Origin: Nocardioides psychrotolerans
GTDB lineage: Bacteria; Actinomycetota; Actinomycetes; Propionibacteriales; Nocardioidaceae
Assembly (NCBI RefSeq): GCF_900113685.1
Contig: NZ_FOQG01000003.1
Span: forward strand, 248,001-312,000
Direction: 5' to 3'
Length of the DNA: 64,000 nt
Shown here: in pieces, positions 7,364 through 17,753 of the stretch
How positions within the stretch are numbered: position 1 is the stretch's first letter
Layout of the letters: each line of letters begins with the position of its first letter
Translations under genes and position numbers: made by a program
Notes under the pieces: generated by a model
The model's database searches: none
Seen by the model: the letters and a program-made list of their open reading frames with translations, nothing else
What the model was told of the DNA's origin: nothing

Positions 7364-9169
7364 CTACGACGCCGGGACCAGCTCGCCGGCGTGGACCTCG
7401 GTGACGCACCCGGTGTCGGCCGCGTCGGGCATCGTGACCGTGACGGTGTCGACCGTGCCGGCGTGCACGAGCTGGGTCGAGCTCATCCCGTCCGGGATGG
7501 CGAACTCCTGGGACACCCCGTCGACCTCCACGACGACCTGGCCGCCGATGCCGGAGAACATGTCGACCTGGACGCCCCACTCGTAGGCGAAGAGCGCCTG
7601 GGCGATCTCGACCTCGGCGGTCAGGCCCGCGGCGAGGACGTAGCCGCAGTCGGGTTGCGGCCCGACCGTGCTGACGACGGAGGGCGTGATCGTCGCCGGC
7701 ACCAGGTGGCCCGAGGCGTCGACCAGCTGGATCGGCGACCCAGGCTCGTTGAAGCGAGCGGCGGTGTCAAGCGACGCCGTCATCCGGGAGATCAACCCCT
7801 CCTCGGGGTAGTAGCTGGCGGTGAAGACGTCCTCCGGCGGCCGCGCGTCGCGGACGCTGGTGCCCGCGGGGGCGGCGCGCAGGTCGTCGCGGAGGTTGTC
7901 GACCCAGTGGCGCGCCGGGTTGGGGCCGATGCGGTCCCAGTGCGTCAGGTTGCCGACGACCAGCGACACGACGGCGGCCAGCGCCAGGAGGACCCCGGCC
8001 CCGCTCACGAGGGCCTTCGGCGCAGCCGGCAGCGACCGGAACGCTTCCTCCCCCGCTTCGACCTCGAGCCGCGTCGGGCAGATCAGCAGCGACACGGCGA
8101 GCACCGAGACCGGGAGCAGGTCGGTGAAGTAGCGGTCCTCGTAGAGCGCGTAGGGCCCGAGCACGGCGTACTTGATGCTGAAGAGGATCAGGAACGACGC
8201 GACGAACGCGTAGCCGAGCGTCATCAGCACCGGCACCCACCCGCGACGCCGCACCAGGACACCGACGACCATCAGCACGACCGTCACCGCCGTCAGGGTC
8301 CCCGAGAGCAGCGGCGGCGGCCGGTGCTCGAGGTCGTTGACGATCGGGATCGACCCCCACGGCCCGCCGTACAACGCAGGGACCGCGAGGTCGCGCAGCA
8401 CCCCGAGCGCGTAGTCGAGCAGGTGCAGCACCCGGACCGGGAACGAGTAGGACCCCTCGTCGACCCAGGTCACCGGAGCGGTGACGGGTCCGTCGCGCAG
8501 GGCGGCATAGAGGGCGAGGTACGCCGCGGTGACGCCGCCGAGCGCGGCCAGCAGGGTCCGGCGCCGCAGGAGGCCGCGCAGACCGAGGAGGAAGATCAGC
8601 ACGCCCGCGACGGGCAGCAGCATCAGCAGCGCCTTCTCCCACAGCAGCAGCGCGACGACGTAGGTCCCGACCAGCCACCACCCGGCCCGCCGTCGGCCGG
8701 CGGCGACCCGCGCGGCCTGCTGGATCGCGACACCCGTCAGCAGGAGCAGCGGGAGCACCTGGATCGCCGAGGCCCAGAACGCGCTGGGCCACAGCGTGAG
8801 CGGGCTCAGCGACAGGACCGCGAGCGGCACCAGCTGGCGCAGCCGGGGGCCGAAGAGCTCGTGCAGCGCCAGCCCCCAGGTGACGACGGCCCCCACGGAG
8901 AGCAGGCCGACCACCGCGACGGCGGCGCCGAACGACATCGGGAAGAGCTGGGTGAGCAGCCACATCAGCAGGAACTCGCCGGGCATCACGTGCCCGTTGT
9001 AGTCCTGCACGAGGTAGTCGACGAAGCCGTAGGTCTGGACCCGGTCGAGGTAGATCCAGTCGTCGATGATCCAGGTCTGCTGACCGGCCACCCAGACGTG
9101 CCAGGCGCCCGTCACGAGGGCGATGAGAGCCACCCCCACCACGAATCCGCCCCTGCGCCCCGAGATCAC
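7364..9169 (-). CDS. Large polytopic membrane protein, GT-C glycosyltransferase-like
   Basis: A 601-residue protein with about eleven hydrophobic helices followed by a soluble C-terminal domain from about residue 430. After the first helix comes [10 protein letters not shown]: an Asp-Asp pair in the first outward loop is the hallmark of GT-C glycosyltransferases, which take sugars from polyprenyl-phosphate carriers. The C-terminal domain has a beta-rich look and two cysteines (DCGYVL, TGCVTEV). The exact substrate is unknown, and no sugar-nucleotide genes are adjacent. The start ATG at 9169 is 42 bp from the divergent glucokinase. Confidence 0.7.
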   Translation of the reverse strand: MISGRRGGFVVGVALIALVTGAWHVWVAGQQTWIIDDWIYLDRVQTYGFVDYLVQDYNGHVMPGEFLLMWLLTQLFPMSFGAAVAVVGLLSVGAVVTWGLALHELFGPRLRQLVPLAVLSLSPLTLWPSAFWASAIQVLPLLLLTGVAIQQAARVAAGRRRAGWWLVGTYVVALLLWEKALLMLLPVAGVLIFLLGLRGLLRRRTLLAALGGVTAAYLALYAALRDGPVTAPVTWVDEGSYSFPVRVLHLLDYALGVLRDLAVPALYGGPWGSIPIVNDLEHRPPPLLSGTLTAVTVVLMVVGVLVRRRGWVPVLMTLGYAFVASFLILFSIKYAVLGPYALYEDRYFTDLLPVSVLAVSLLICPTRLEVEAGEEAFRSLPAAPKALVSGAGVLLALAAVVSLVVGNLTHWDRIGPNPARHWVDNLRDDLRAAPAGTSVRDARPPEDVFTASYYPEEGLISRMTASLDTAARFNEPGSPIQLVDASGHLVPATITPSVVSTVGPQPDCGYVLAAGLTAEVEIAQALFAYEWGVQVDMFSGIGGQVVVEVDGVSQEFAIPDGMSSTQLVHAGTVDTVTVTMPDAADTGCVTEVHAGELVPAS

Positions 9170-9180
9170 CTCCGCAAACT

Positions 9181-9196
9181 ACGGCACGACTGCCGT
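9181..9196. promoter_or_regulatory. Small palindrome in the divergent ppgK promoter region
   Basis: ACGGCA, four bases, TGCCGT: a perfect 6-bp inverted repeat in the 42-bp gap between the GT-C-like gene and ppgK. It is short, so it may be chance; if real, its position suits an operator. Confidence 0.3.
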
Positions 9197-9211
9197 GATG
9201 TGATGACCATC

Positions 9212-9964
9212 ATGAGCACGGACCACCCCCTGGGCATCGACTTCGGCGGCTCCGGCATCAAGGCTGCCCCGGTCGACCTCGAGACCGGCGACTTCGCAGC
9301 CGACCGCGAGCGCATCCCGACCCCCCAGCCCTCGACCCCCGACGCCGTCGCGGAGGTCTTCGCGGAGCTTCTCGGGCGCTTCCCCGACCACACCGGCCCC
9401 GTCGGGGTGACCGTGCCCGGCGTCGTACGACGTGGGGTCGTCGGCAGCGCCGCCAACATCGACGACGCGTGGATCGGCGCGGACGCCGACCAGCTGTTCT
9501 CGGCCGCCACGGGCCGCGACGTCCACGTGCTCAACGACGCCGACGCCGCCGGGATCGCCGAGGTGCGCTTCGGCGCGGCCCGAGACCAGAGCGGCCTGGT
9601 GATCCTGACGACCCTCGGCACGGGCATCGGCTCCGCCCTGGTGCACGACGGCGTCCTGGTGCCCAACTCCGAGCTCGGCCACCTCGAGATCGACAGCCAC
9701 GTCGCCGAGCACCGGGCCGCCAACAGCGCCCGCGAGAGCGAGGACCTGAGCATGCAGGAGTGGGCCGAGCGGCTCACGACCTACTACCGGACCCTCGAGC
9801 GGCTGTTCTCCCCCGACCTGATCGTCGTCGGCGGCGGGGTCAGCAAGCACGCCGCGACGTTCCTCCCGATGATCGACATCGAGACCCCGATCATCCCGGC
9901 CCTGCTGCGCAACAAGGCCGGCATCATCGGCGCCGCGCTCTACGCCCGCGAGGGCCGCTTCTAG
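9212..9964 (+). CDS. ppgK: Polyphosphate glucokinase
   Basis: A 250-residue ROK-family kinase that phosphorylates glucose to glucose-6-phosphate using polyphosphate (and often ATP). Visible motifs are the N-terminal phosphate loop [21 protein letters not shown] with the catalytic Asp, [14 protein letters not shown], and the C-terminal VGGGVSKH. Length matches actinobacterial PPGKs. An ATG at 9203, in frame, is an alternative start. The next gene is phosphoglucomutase, so the pair converts glucose to glucose-6-phosphate and on to glucose-1-phosphate, feeding glycogen, trehalose or nucleotide-sugar synthesis. Confidence 0.92.
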   Translation: MSTDHPLGIDFGGSGIKAAPVDLETGDFAADRERIPTPQPSTPDAVAEVFAELLGRFPDHTGPVGVTVPGVVRRGVVGSAANIDDAWIGADADQLFSAATGRDVHVLNDADAAGIAEVRFGAARDQSGLVILTTLGTGIGSALVHDGVLVPNSELGHLEIDSHVAEHRAANSARESEDLSMQEWAERLTTYYRTLERLFSPDLIVVGGGVSKHAATFLPMIDIETPIIPALLRNKAGIIGAALYAREGRF

Positions 9965-9998
9965 CCTCGCTCCGACCGGTGCGGTGCATGATGACGCC

Positions 9999-11644
<1,646 letters not shown>

Positions 11645-11648
<4 letters not shown>

Positions 11649-12412
11649 CGAAACCGACGTCGGTCAGCACCATCGTCGCCCTGGGCGGGGGCGGCTTCTC
11701 GATGGAGCCCGACAACCCGATCCTCGACGACCACGTGCTCTCCCTCGCCACCCGGCGCCGCGGAAACGGCGGGCTGCCCCGGGTCTGCTTCGTCCCGACG
11801 GCGAGCGGTGACGCGGAGAGCTACGTCGACCGCTTCCTCGCCGCCTTCGAGGGGCGCGCCGAGACCAGCTCGCTGCAGCTCTTCCACCTCGAGGACCTCA
11901 CCCACGTCGACCTGCGCTCCTTCGTCCTCGACCAGGACGTCATCTACGTCGGCGGGGGCAGCACCGCCAACCTGCTGGCCCTGTGGCGCCTGCACGGTCT
12001 CGACGAGATCTTCGCCGCGGCCGCCGCCGGCGGGGTCGTGCTCGCCGGCGTCAGCGCCGGGATGAACTGCTGGTTCGAGGCCTCCGTCACCGACTCCTTC
12101 GGCCCCCTCGCCCCGCTCCAGGACGGACTGGGCTTCCTCGCCGGCTCCGCCTGCCCCCACTACGACGGAGAGGCCGAGCGCCGCCCGACGTACGTCGACC
12201 TCGTCGCCACCGGCACCCTCCCCGCCGGTTTCGCCGCCGACGACGGCTGCGCCCTCGTCTTCCGCGACGGCGAGCTCCTGGAGGCCGTCTCGTCGCGTCC
12301 TGGTGCTCGCGCGTGGCGCGTGCACCTTGCCGGCCAGGGCCTTGACGTGATCGATGGCGGTCAGGCGCCTGATGTGGCCGAGAGCCCGCTCGACGTGCGC
12401 TTCCTGGGCTGA
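11645..12412 (+). CDS. Peptidase E-like protein (S51 family)
   Basis: A 255-residue serine peptidase of family S51, whose E. coli member PepE cleaves Asp-X dipeptides. The nucleophile elbow is [12 protein letters not shown] with Ser137. [14 protein letters not shown] upstream and [10 protein letters not shown] downstream match conserved parts of the actinobacterial 'Type 1 glutamine amidotransferase-like' branch. The GTG start overlaps the pgm stop. The last 24 codons have a paralogous copy at 14330-14401, and the final 120 bases use more T-ending codons than the rest of the gene, hinting that this end has its own history. Confidence 0.88.
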
Positions 12413-12717
12413 CTCGGCCGAGCCAGGCTCAAGAATGAGCGGTCGTCGGGTTCGCGCCTGCCCCAGTTCGCCGCCTCTGAGCGTGGTGAAACGCCCGCCC
12501 ATGGCCATGTGGGGACGTCTGGTGATCCGCGCTGGGCTGGTGATCGATGTGCGCGCCCGTTGCGTCAACGGCCCGACGGCCCGACGTCGCAGATCGCGAC
12601 CGATGATTTTCCGTAGTTGGCGCGGTCGATACTCAGAGACCGACACACAGCAGATGAGGGGCTGACCCTACGAATCCAGTCGCTGACCGCAGGATCGCTC
12701 GATCCGGCGATCCGACC
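12413..12717. other. Intergenic segment without a supportable gene
   Basis: About 300 bases between peptidase E and the pgm-like scar. I see no ORF with family features on either strand. It opens with the 10-bp palindrome CTCGGCCGAG at 12415, a possible terminator, and looks somewhat less G+C-rich than its surroundings. It is bounded by the pgm/pepE scar, so it may be part of inserted or rearranged DNA. Confidence 0.5.
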
Positions 12718-12845
12718 CGCGACGTGGTCCCGGCGGCGCTGGGGTGACGAGGACTCCCCGGTGCAGGCCAGAACCGCAACGGGAGGCCACCGCGTCACCT
12801 ACGGTGGGCACCGACATCGTCGCGGGCGCGGAGGGTTCGATGGAG
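12718..12845 (+). pseudogene. Remnant of a second pgm 3' end / peptidase E 5' end
   Basis: Bases 12718-12750 match 11619-11651 at 31 of 33 positions. That stretch is the end of pgm (RDVVxAALG, stop) with the overlapping GTGACGA start of peptidase E. Further on, an ATCGTCGC...TCGATGGAG block resembles the peptidase E codons around [14 protein letters not shown]. The remnant runs directly into the histidine-kinase start ATG at 12840, which takes the place of the Met of FSMEP in peptidase E. The first match is clear; the continuation is weaker and gapped. Confidence 0.65.
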
Positions 12846-14312
12846 GAGACCTCCGACAGCGCTGAGCTGTGGAATCTGACGCTGCAGCACTCGCCGATCG
12901 GCATGGCCCTCGTGGCACCCGACGGCCACCTGCTCCGGGCCAATCCTGCGATGGCGGCCATGCTCGGCTACACCGTCGGAGAGCTCCAGGCACGAGGTTT
13001 CCAGGAGATCACGCACGCCGACGACCTTGCCGCGGACCTCGCGCTCCTGGGCCGGACCCTGGCCGGCGAGATCAGCTCCTACCGGCTGCGCAAGCGCTAC
13101 CTGCATGCGCAGGGACGGGTTATCTGGGGAGACCTCTCCGTGGCCCTGGTGCGGAGCCCGGACGGACAGCCGCTGCACTTCATCTCCCAGATCCTGGACG
13201 TCACCGAGCACCAGGATCACGCCGAACGGTTGCGGTCCGTCAACGCGGAGGTCGAGCGTGAGCGGCAGGCACTCGAGGCGATCTTCGAGGCGGTGGGCGT
13301 CGGGCTGCTCCTCGTCGGCCGCGACGGGCGCTACGAGCGCACCAACCTCCGGCACCAGCAGGCCATGGAGGTGGCGTTCCCGGACGGGCACGACGGCGCG
13401 GCCGGCCAGCTCGGGCACGTCTTCCACCTCGACGGCAGGCCGATCAGCCGGGAGGAGATGCCCTCCTACCGCGCCGTCCAGGGCGAGGAGTTCGACGACT
13501 ACACCTTCTGGGCGGGCGCCGACCCCCTGAACCGCTCGGCCTTCTCGACGTCGGCACGCCAGGTGCTGAGCGCGACCGGCGAGAAGCTCGGTGCGGCGCT
13601 GGCCTACCAGGACGTCACCGACCTGCTGCGCGCCCTGCAGGTCAAGGACGACTTCGTCTCCTCGGTCTCCCACGAGCTCCGCACGCCCCTCACCTCGGTC
13701 CTCGGCCACCTCGAGATGCTCGAGGAACGCCTCGACCTACCGCCCGAGGTCACGGCGCAGCTGCGTGTCACCCACCGCAACGCGACCCGGCTGCTGACGC
13801 TCGTCACCGACCTCCTGCACGTGGGCCAGCGCAGCGCCGGTCCGCTGCTGCTCCACCGCACGGACGTGGACCTTGCCGCCCTCGTCCGCGAGGTGGTCGA
13901 GGCGACCGGTCCGTCCGCCTCGGCGGCAGGGGTGGACGTCGAGGCCGTCGCTCCCGGGCGCCTGGTCGTCCCGCTCGACGAGCAGCGCATCCGTCAGGTG
14001 CTCGACAACCTGGTCGGAAACGCCGTGAAGTACACCGAGCCGGGCGGCTCCGTCTCCGTCCGGCTCCGCCAGGCCGCGGGTGCGGGTGCGACCGAGCTCG
14101 AGGTGCACGACACGGGCATCGGGATCGCCCCTGACGAGCTCGACCACGTCTTCGAGCGCTTCGCCCGCGGTGGCGCCGCCCTGGACCGCCACATTCCCGG
14201 CACGGGCCTAGGGCTCGACATCGTGCGCCAGATCGTCGCCGCCCACGGCGCGCAGGTGTGCGTGCGCAGCGAGCTCGGCCGCGGCAGCGTCTTCACCGTC
14301 ACCTTCCCGTGA
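12840..14312 (+). CDS. PAS-domain sensor histidine kinase (orphan)
   Basis: A 490-residue soluble hybrid of two PAS domains (about residues 8-130 and 145-260), a HisKA dimerisation helix with [10 protein letters not shown] (His278) and a HATPase domain with DNLVGNAVKY (N box), DTGIGIAPDE (G1), FERF (F box) and GTGLGL (G2). There is no membrane segment, so it should sense a cytosolic signal such as redox state or a ligand. GGAGG five bases before ATG 12840 supports this start over the in-frame GTG at 12744. No response regulator gene lies next to it. It sits between remnants of a peptidase E gene, which suggests insertion. Confidence 0.9.
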   Translation: MEETSDSAELWNLTLQHSPIGMALVAPDGHLLRANPAMAAMLGYTVGELQARGFQEITHADDLAADLALLGRTLAGEISSYRLRKRYLHAQGRVIWGDLSVALVRSPDGQPLHFISQILDVTEHQDHAERLRSVNAEVERERQALEAIFEAVGVGLLLVGRDGRYERTNLRHQQAMEVAFPDGHDGAAGQLGHVFHLDGRPISREEMPSYRAVQGEEFDDYTFWAGADPLNRSAFSTSARQVLSATGEKLGAALAYQDVTDLLRALQVKDDFVSSVSHELRTPLTSVLGHLEMLEERLDLPPEVTAQLRVTHRNATRLLTLVTDLLHVGQRSAGPLLLHRTDVDLAALVREVVEATGPSASAAGVDVEAVAPGRLVVPLDEQRIRQVLDNLVGNAVKYTEPGGSVSVRLRQAAGAGATELEVHDTGIGIAPDELDHVFERFARGGAALDRHIPGTGLGLDIVRQIVAAHGAQVCVRSELGRGSVFTVTFP

Positions 14313-14329
14313 CGGGCACCGCCGGGGGA

Positions 14330-14401
14330 GGTCTGGACGTCATCGACGACACGTCGGCACCGGACGTCGCCGAGAGCCCGCTGGACGTGCGCTTCCTCGG
14401 T
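14330..14401 (+). pseudogene. Remnant of a second peptidase E 3' end
   Basis: Directly after the histidine kinase, these 24 codons translate to GLDVID, three different residues, then [15 protein letters not shown]. They agree with the C-terminus of the intact peptidase E (12338-12409) at 21 of 24 residues. By hand count 55 of 72 bases match, and most differences fall in third codon positions, the pattern of two copies that were both translated for a long time. The stop codon is lost here. Confidence 0.75.
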
Positions 14402-14416
14402 TGCGGCAGTCCGGGT

Positions 14417-15235
14417 TCAGAAGCCGCCCATGTCGAAGCCGCCTCCGTCGAACCCGCCGGCGTCGAACCCGCCGGCGTCACCGCTCCCGCCGGCGTCGCC
14501 CCCGCCGGCGTCACCGCCACCGCCGTCGTCCCCACCTCCGTCGCCACCGTCGCTGCCACCCCCGTCGTAGCCACCGCCGAAGCCGCCGAACATCATGCCG
14601 CCCATGAACATCCACGTCATGGGGCCGAAGGCACCGAAGTAGCCCTGGGCGTAGGGCTCGTAGGCACGGCCACCCTGCCAGTAGGGGACCCTCTGCGCCC
14701 CCACCATGACCTTGCGGACATCGGGGTCGGCGCCGGCGTGGACCCGCTCGGCATCGAGGGCACACGCGGGCACGTCCCGCTCGACCCCGTCGGGCGGAAC
14801 GTAGGCGACATCGGTGACCGAGAGCCCGTGACGCGGGTCGAAGAAGCACGGCGGCCGCCTGGTCGGCAACGCCGCACCCGCGACCCGGGCGCGCACACAC
14901 GCGGCGGCGTACCGGCCGTCCTCGACGATCTCGGTGATGTGCCGGATGTCCTCCGGCTCGGTGATGGCGTCACCAGCGAGCTTCGCTGACTCGTAAGCGT
15001 CCAGCGCACGCTGGTAGTCAGCGTTCGCGCCGGCGTCGAGCTCGTGGCCGCTCATCTCCGCGTCGAGCTGTTGCAGGTCCTCGCCGAATGCGGTGATGTC
15101 CTCGAAGGCCAGCTTCCGCACCGGCGCGACCTCACCCTCACGTCGGTTCAGCTCCCGCTCCTTGGTGCGTCGTGACGTCACGAGGAAGACGGCGACCAGG
15201 GCCGCGATGACCAGCATCAACAGGATCAGCTCCAT
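14417..15235 (-). CDS. Membrane-anchored protein with Gly/Asp-rich C-terminal tail
   Basis: A 272-residue protein with one N-terminal membrane helix (residues 2-20), a charged helical region, a central domain with PPCFFDPRHGLS and a tail of about 60 residues made almost only of Gly, Asp, Ser and Phe, ending GGFDMGGF. I know similar proteins from Streptomyces and Nocardioides that share the CFFDPRHG motif and carry Gly-rich tails; their function is undescribed to my knowledge. The segment YFGAFGPMTWMFMGGMMFGG may be a second membrane-associated stretch. The repetitive tail codons make this region prone to slippage. Confidence 0.75.
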   Translation of the reverse strand: MELILLMLVIAALVAVFLVTSRRTKERELNRREGEVAPVRKLAFEDITAFGEDLQQLDAEMSGHELDAGANADYQRALDAYESAKLAGDAITEPEDIRHITEIVEDGRYAAACVRARVAGAALPTRRPPCFFDPRHGLSVTDVAYVPPDGVERDVPACALDAERVHAGADPDVRKVMVGAQRVPYWQGGRAYEPYAQGYFGAFGPMTWMFMGGMMFGGFGGGYDGGGSDGGDGGGDDGGGGDAGGGDAGGSGDAGGFDAGGFDGGGFDMGGF

Positions 15236-15297
15236 GTCCGGATCCTATGCTCGCGCGAAAAGTGGGGCCCGGTGCCGGCGCAGCCGAGCAGGCGGCC

Positions 15298-17643
15298 TCA
15301 GCGCCGGAGGATCTCCCGGAACGACGCGCTCGACCAGCCGTCGGCCGACCCGGCGGGCAGCGGCGCCAGGTTGCGGCCGCCGTACACCACGTCGCCTGCG
15401 GCGTCGGAGTAGCTCAGCCAAGTCTGGGTGCGGACCCGACCGCGCCCGGGCACCGAGTAGTCGCACACCCCGTCGGGGTAGACCGCCCGGAGCTGCGACC
15501 ACTGGGCGTCGGTCAGCGGCAGCAGCAGGAAGTCGAAGCTGCTGCGCTGCAGCGGCTCTAGCCGGCAGGCGAGCCTGTCGTTGAAGACGGCGTCGCCGGC
15601 CATCTCGCGCGGTGTGCTCAGCCGCAGCTGAAGCGACTCCGGCAGCGCGCAGTCGACTTCGTCGTCCTCGCCTGCGACGTCGCCGACACCGGGCACGTTG
15701 GAGCAGCGGTCGGTGAGGTCGTCAGGCTTGTCCTGCACGATCTTGCGCGACAGCGGGAGCTGGCGCCGGTCCCGCTCGACCGCGCGCAGCCAGCGGTCCA
15801 TCTCGGTCAGGGCCTCGTTGGCCCAGCCGGGATCGCCGATCAGCGGGGTGACACCGAACCACATGACCCGGTTGTCGGTGTGGCCCTGGTCGCGCAGCAG
15901 GCGCTCCTCGGTCCAGAACGCGTGGGCGTAGTCGTGCGCGATGCCCGGGTCGGGGCCGCCGAAGTTGATGATCGCGACGTCGTCGAGGTTCTCCGCCTCG
16001 TTGACCAGCCCGGTGCGGTAGGCCCGCCGGATCGATGCGTCGTCACCCTCGCTGCGCCCCGTCGTGGGCTGCGAGTCGACGTCGAGCCCGCCCAGCTTCT
16101 CGTTGAGGTCGACGAACTGGGCCGTCGTGATGCGGCCCGCCTTCAGCGTCTCCAACCCGAAGAGGATCCCGCTGTTGGAGAACGGGACGCCAGCGAAGCC
16201 GTGACCGGCCGCCTTCTCCTGCGAGGTCCACACCGAGCGGGGGCGGGGGCCGAGCGCGTTCTCCATCATGTCCAGCGCCGAGCAGCGCACGCCTCCCGGG
16301 TTGCTCTCGGAGTCGTAGCGCGTGGCCCGGTTGCCGGGCACCGGGTCCCTCGTGCCGGGACACGCCGTCTCGGGGTTGAGCGCCGCCTTGAAGAGACCCT
16401 CGTCGGCGACGACGGCGTTGATGATCGAGATGTGCCCCTCGACGTCGGCCATCTGCGTGGGCGACCAGACGACGCCGGGCGCCCAGCGGCTCGGGTCCTC
16501 GAAGTAGCGCCGCATCAGGTGGTAGTCGGCGAACTGCGCACCCGCCGAGAGCGTGTCGGGGTAGGAGCAGGTGGTGATCAGGCCCTGGTAGATGCCGGGG
16601 TAGGCGTTGGCCACGGTGTGCTGGGCGATCGAGCCGCCCGAGCAGCCGGTGCCGATCGTGTAGCGGATCAGCCCGTAGCGCTCGACGAACCGCTCCTTGG
16701 CCATCATCAACGACTCGGCCTGCATCGCGACGTTGCAGTTGTGCCCGGTGTTGTCGAGCGCGGTCGAGATGACCGAGAAGCCCAGCCCGAGCGCGGTGAC
16801 ATAGCTCTGCGTGAGCCCTGGGGTGTCGGCCGGGACGGTGCCGGAATAGTCCTCCAGCGGCGGCTCCCCCGGGGTGTAGGCCGCACCGCAGTTGCCGCCG
16901 TGGGTCATCAGCACCTTGTGGTTGAACTGCGGCTGGGGCGCCCACGGAGCCCACGGCAACCCCGGCTGGACGAGGGTGAGGATCGTGTAGCGGTCACGGT
17001 CCTGGAAGCCGTCCTCCCGTCGTACGACGAACGGCACGGTGACGCCGTTGTCGGTCGTCGTGGTCGCCACGTCGCTCGGCGGGTCCTGCCGGTCGTAGGG
17101 CTGCAGCCCGCCCTTGGTGGGGTCGGTGGACTGGTAGAGCAAGGAGTACGACGCAGGCTCGTTGCACTGCGTGTCCCGCGCGGTCGCCTGGCACTCGTAG
17201 TGGCGCAGCTGCGGCCCGGAGAAGATCGGCCCGCCGGCCGGGTGGTTGGTGATCGTCACGCTCGTGGAGAACGAGCCGACCCGCGCGGTCAGGACGTTGC
17301 GCCCGACCTCCAGCCCGGTCACGATGCCCTCGAAGCGACCGTTGGGTCGCAGCGCGAAACGCTTCGTGACGTCCCGCTGTCCCAGGCTCACGCGGACCTT
17401 GCGCAGCGTGACGCCCTTCGCCGGCGCCACCGCCACCCGCGCGTCGCCCTCGGAGACCAGGTCGGCCCGGTTGGACAGCACCTTGATCACCAGGGGCTTG
17501 CGCTGGACCTGCGCGGCCGGGACCTGGGCCTGGACCACGGCAGCGGGCGCAGCGGGCGCGGGTGCAGCGGGCGCGGGTAGGACGGGGGCAGCGACGAGCG
17601 GGAGCAGAAGGGTCGCTCCGAGTGCGACCAGACGACGTGACAT
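15298..17643 (-). CDS. Secreted DUF6351 alpha/beta-hydrolase-like enzyme
   Basis: A 781-residue protein with a signal peptide (first 28 residues, ending in an Ala/Pro-rich stretch), an Ig-like beta domain (about 50-140) and a large alpha/beta-hydrolase-like domain. The nucleophile elbow is GTGCSGGSIAQH. Several conserved pairs of cysteines suggest disulfides, consistent with export. The architecture matches the DUF6351 family, distantly related to tannase/feruloyl-esterase and oligomer hydrolases; the substrate is unknown. Its ribosome site AGGAGG lies wholly inside a perfect hairpin just upstream. It is separated from the desaturase operon by a long inverted repeat. Confidence 0.82.
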   Translation of the reverse strand: MSRRLVALGATLLLPLVAAPVLPAPAAPAPAAPAAVVQAQVPAAQVQRKPLVIKVLSNRADLVSEGDARVAVAPAKGVTLRKVRVSLGQRDVTKRFALRPNGRFEGIVTGLEVGRNVLTARVGSFSTSVTITNHPAGGPIFSGPQLRHYECQATARDTQCNEPASYSLLYQSTDPTKGGLQPYDRQDPPSDVATTTTDNGVTVPFVVRREDGFQDRDRYTILTLVQPGLPWAPWAPQPQFNHKVLMTHGGNCGAAYTPGEPPLEDYSGTVPADTPGLTQSYVTALGLGFSVISTALDNTGHNCNVAMQAESLMMAKERFVERYGLIRYTIGTGCSGGSIAQHTVANAYPGIYQGLITTCSYPDTLSAGAQFADYHLMRRYFEDPSRWAPGVVWSPTQMADVEGHISIINAVVADEGLFKAALNPETACPGTRDPVPGNRATRYDSESNPGGVRCSALDMMENALGPRPRSVWTSQEKAAGHGFAGVPFSNSGILFGLETLKAGRITTAQFVDLNEKLGGLDVDSQPTTGRSEGDDASIRRAYRTGLVNEAENLDDVAIINFGGPDPGIAHDYAHAFWTEERLLRDQGHTDNRVMWFGVTPLIGDPGWANEALTEMDRWLRAVERDRRQLPLSRKIVQDKPDDLTDRCSNVPGVGDVAGEDDEVDCALPESLQLRLSTPREMAGDAVFNDRLACRLEPLQRSSFDFLLLPLTDAQWSQLRAVYPDGVCDYSVPGRGRVRTQTWLSYSDAAGDVVYGGRNLAPLPAGSADGWSSASFREILRR

Positions 17644-17647
17644 GCAA

Positions 17648-17676
17648 AGACCTCCTGAGGGTTTCTCAGGAGGTCT
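17648..17676 (-). promoter_or_regulatory. Hairpin covering the ribosome site of the DUF6351 gene
   Basis: Perfect 12-bp inverted repeat, AGACCTCCTGAG / CTCAGGAGGTCT, with a 5-nt loop. In the minus-strand mRNA the downstream arm contains the Shine-Dalgarno AGGAGG, four bases plus arm end before the ATG at 17643, and the upstream arm contains its exact complement CCTCCT. Folding would block ribosome loading, so translation should need unfolding by a protein, a small RNA or temperature. No U-run follows, which argues against a plain terminator. Confidence 0.75.
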
Positions 17677-17701
17677 AACGCATGACTGCCGTCACAGACA
17701 C

Positions 17702-17752
17702 GGCCGAGTCGGCGCGATGTAGCAGTTGTTGCAACATTGCGCCGACTCGGCC
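17702..17752. repeat. Long intergenic inverted repeat, copy 1
   Basis: Two 22-nt arms (17703-17724 and 17730-17751) around a 5-nt spacer, extended by one more G/C pair at each end. The left arm reads GCCGAGTCGGCGC then GATGTAGCA; the right arm is its near-complement, ending GCGCCGACTCGGC. It lies two bases beyond the desaturase stop and about 60 bp upstream of the DUF6351 start. The same arm recurs at 31655 and 49465. Confidence 0.85.
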
Positions 17753-17753
17753 T

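Noticed and set aside
12561..12573. 13-mer TGCGTCAACGGCC shared with the HNH promoter region (6555-6567)
   Set aside because: It contains the TTGACG -35 box on the minus strand, but no -10 element follows at the right distance here; most likely coincidence.
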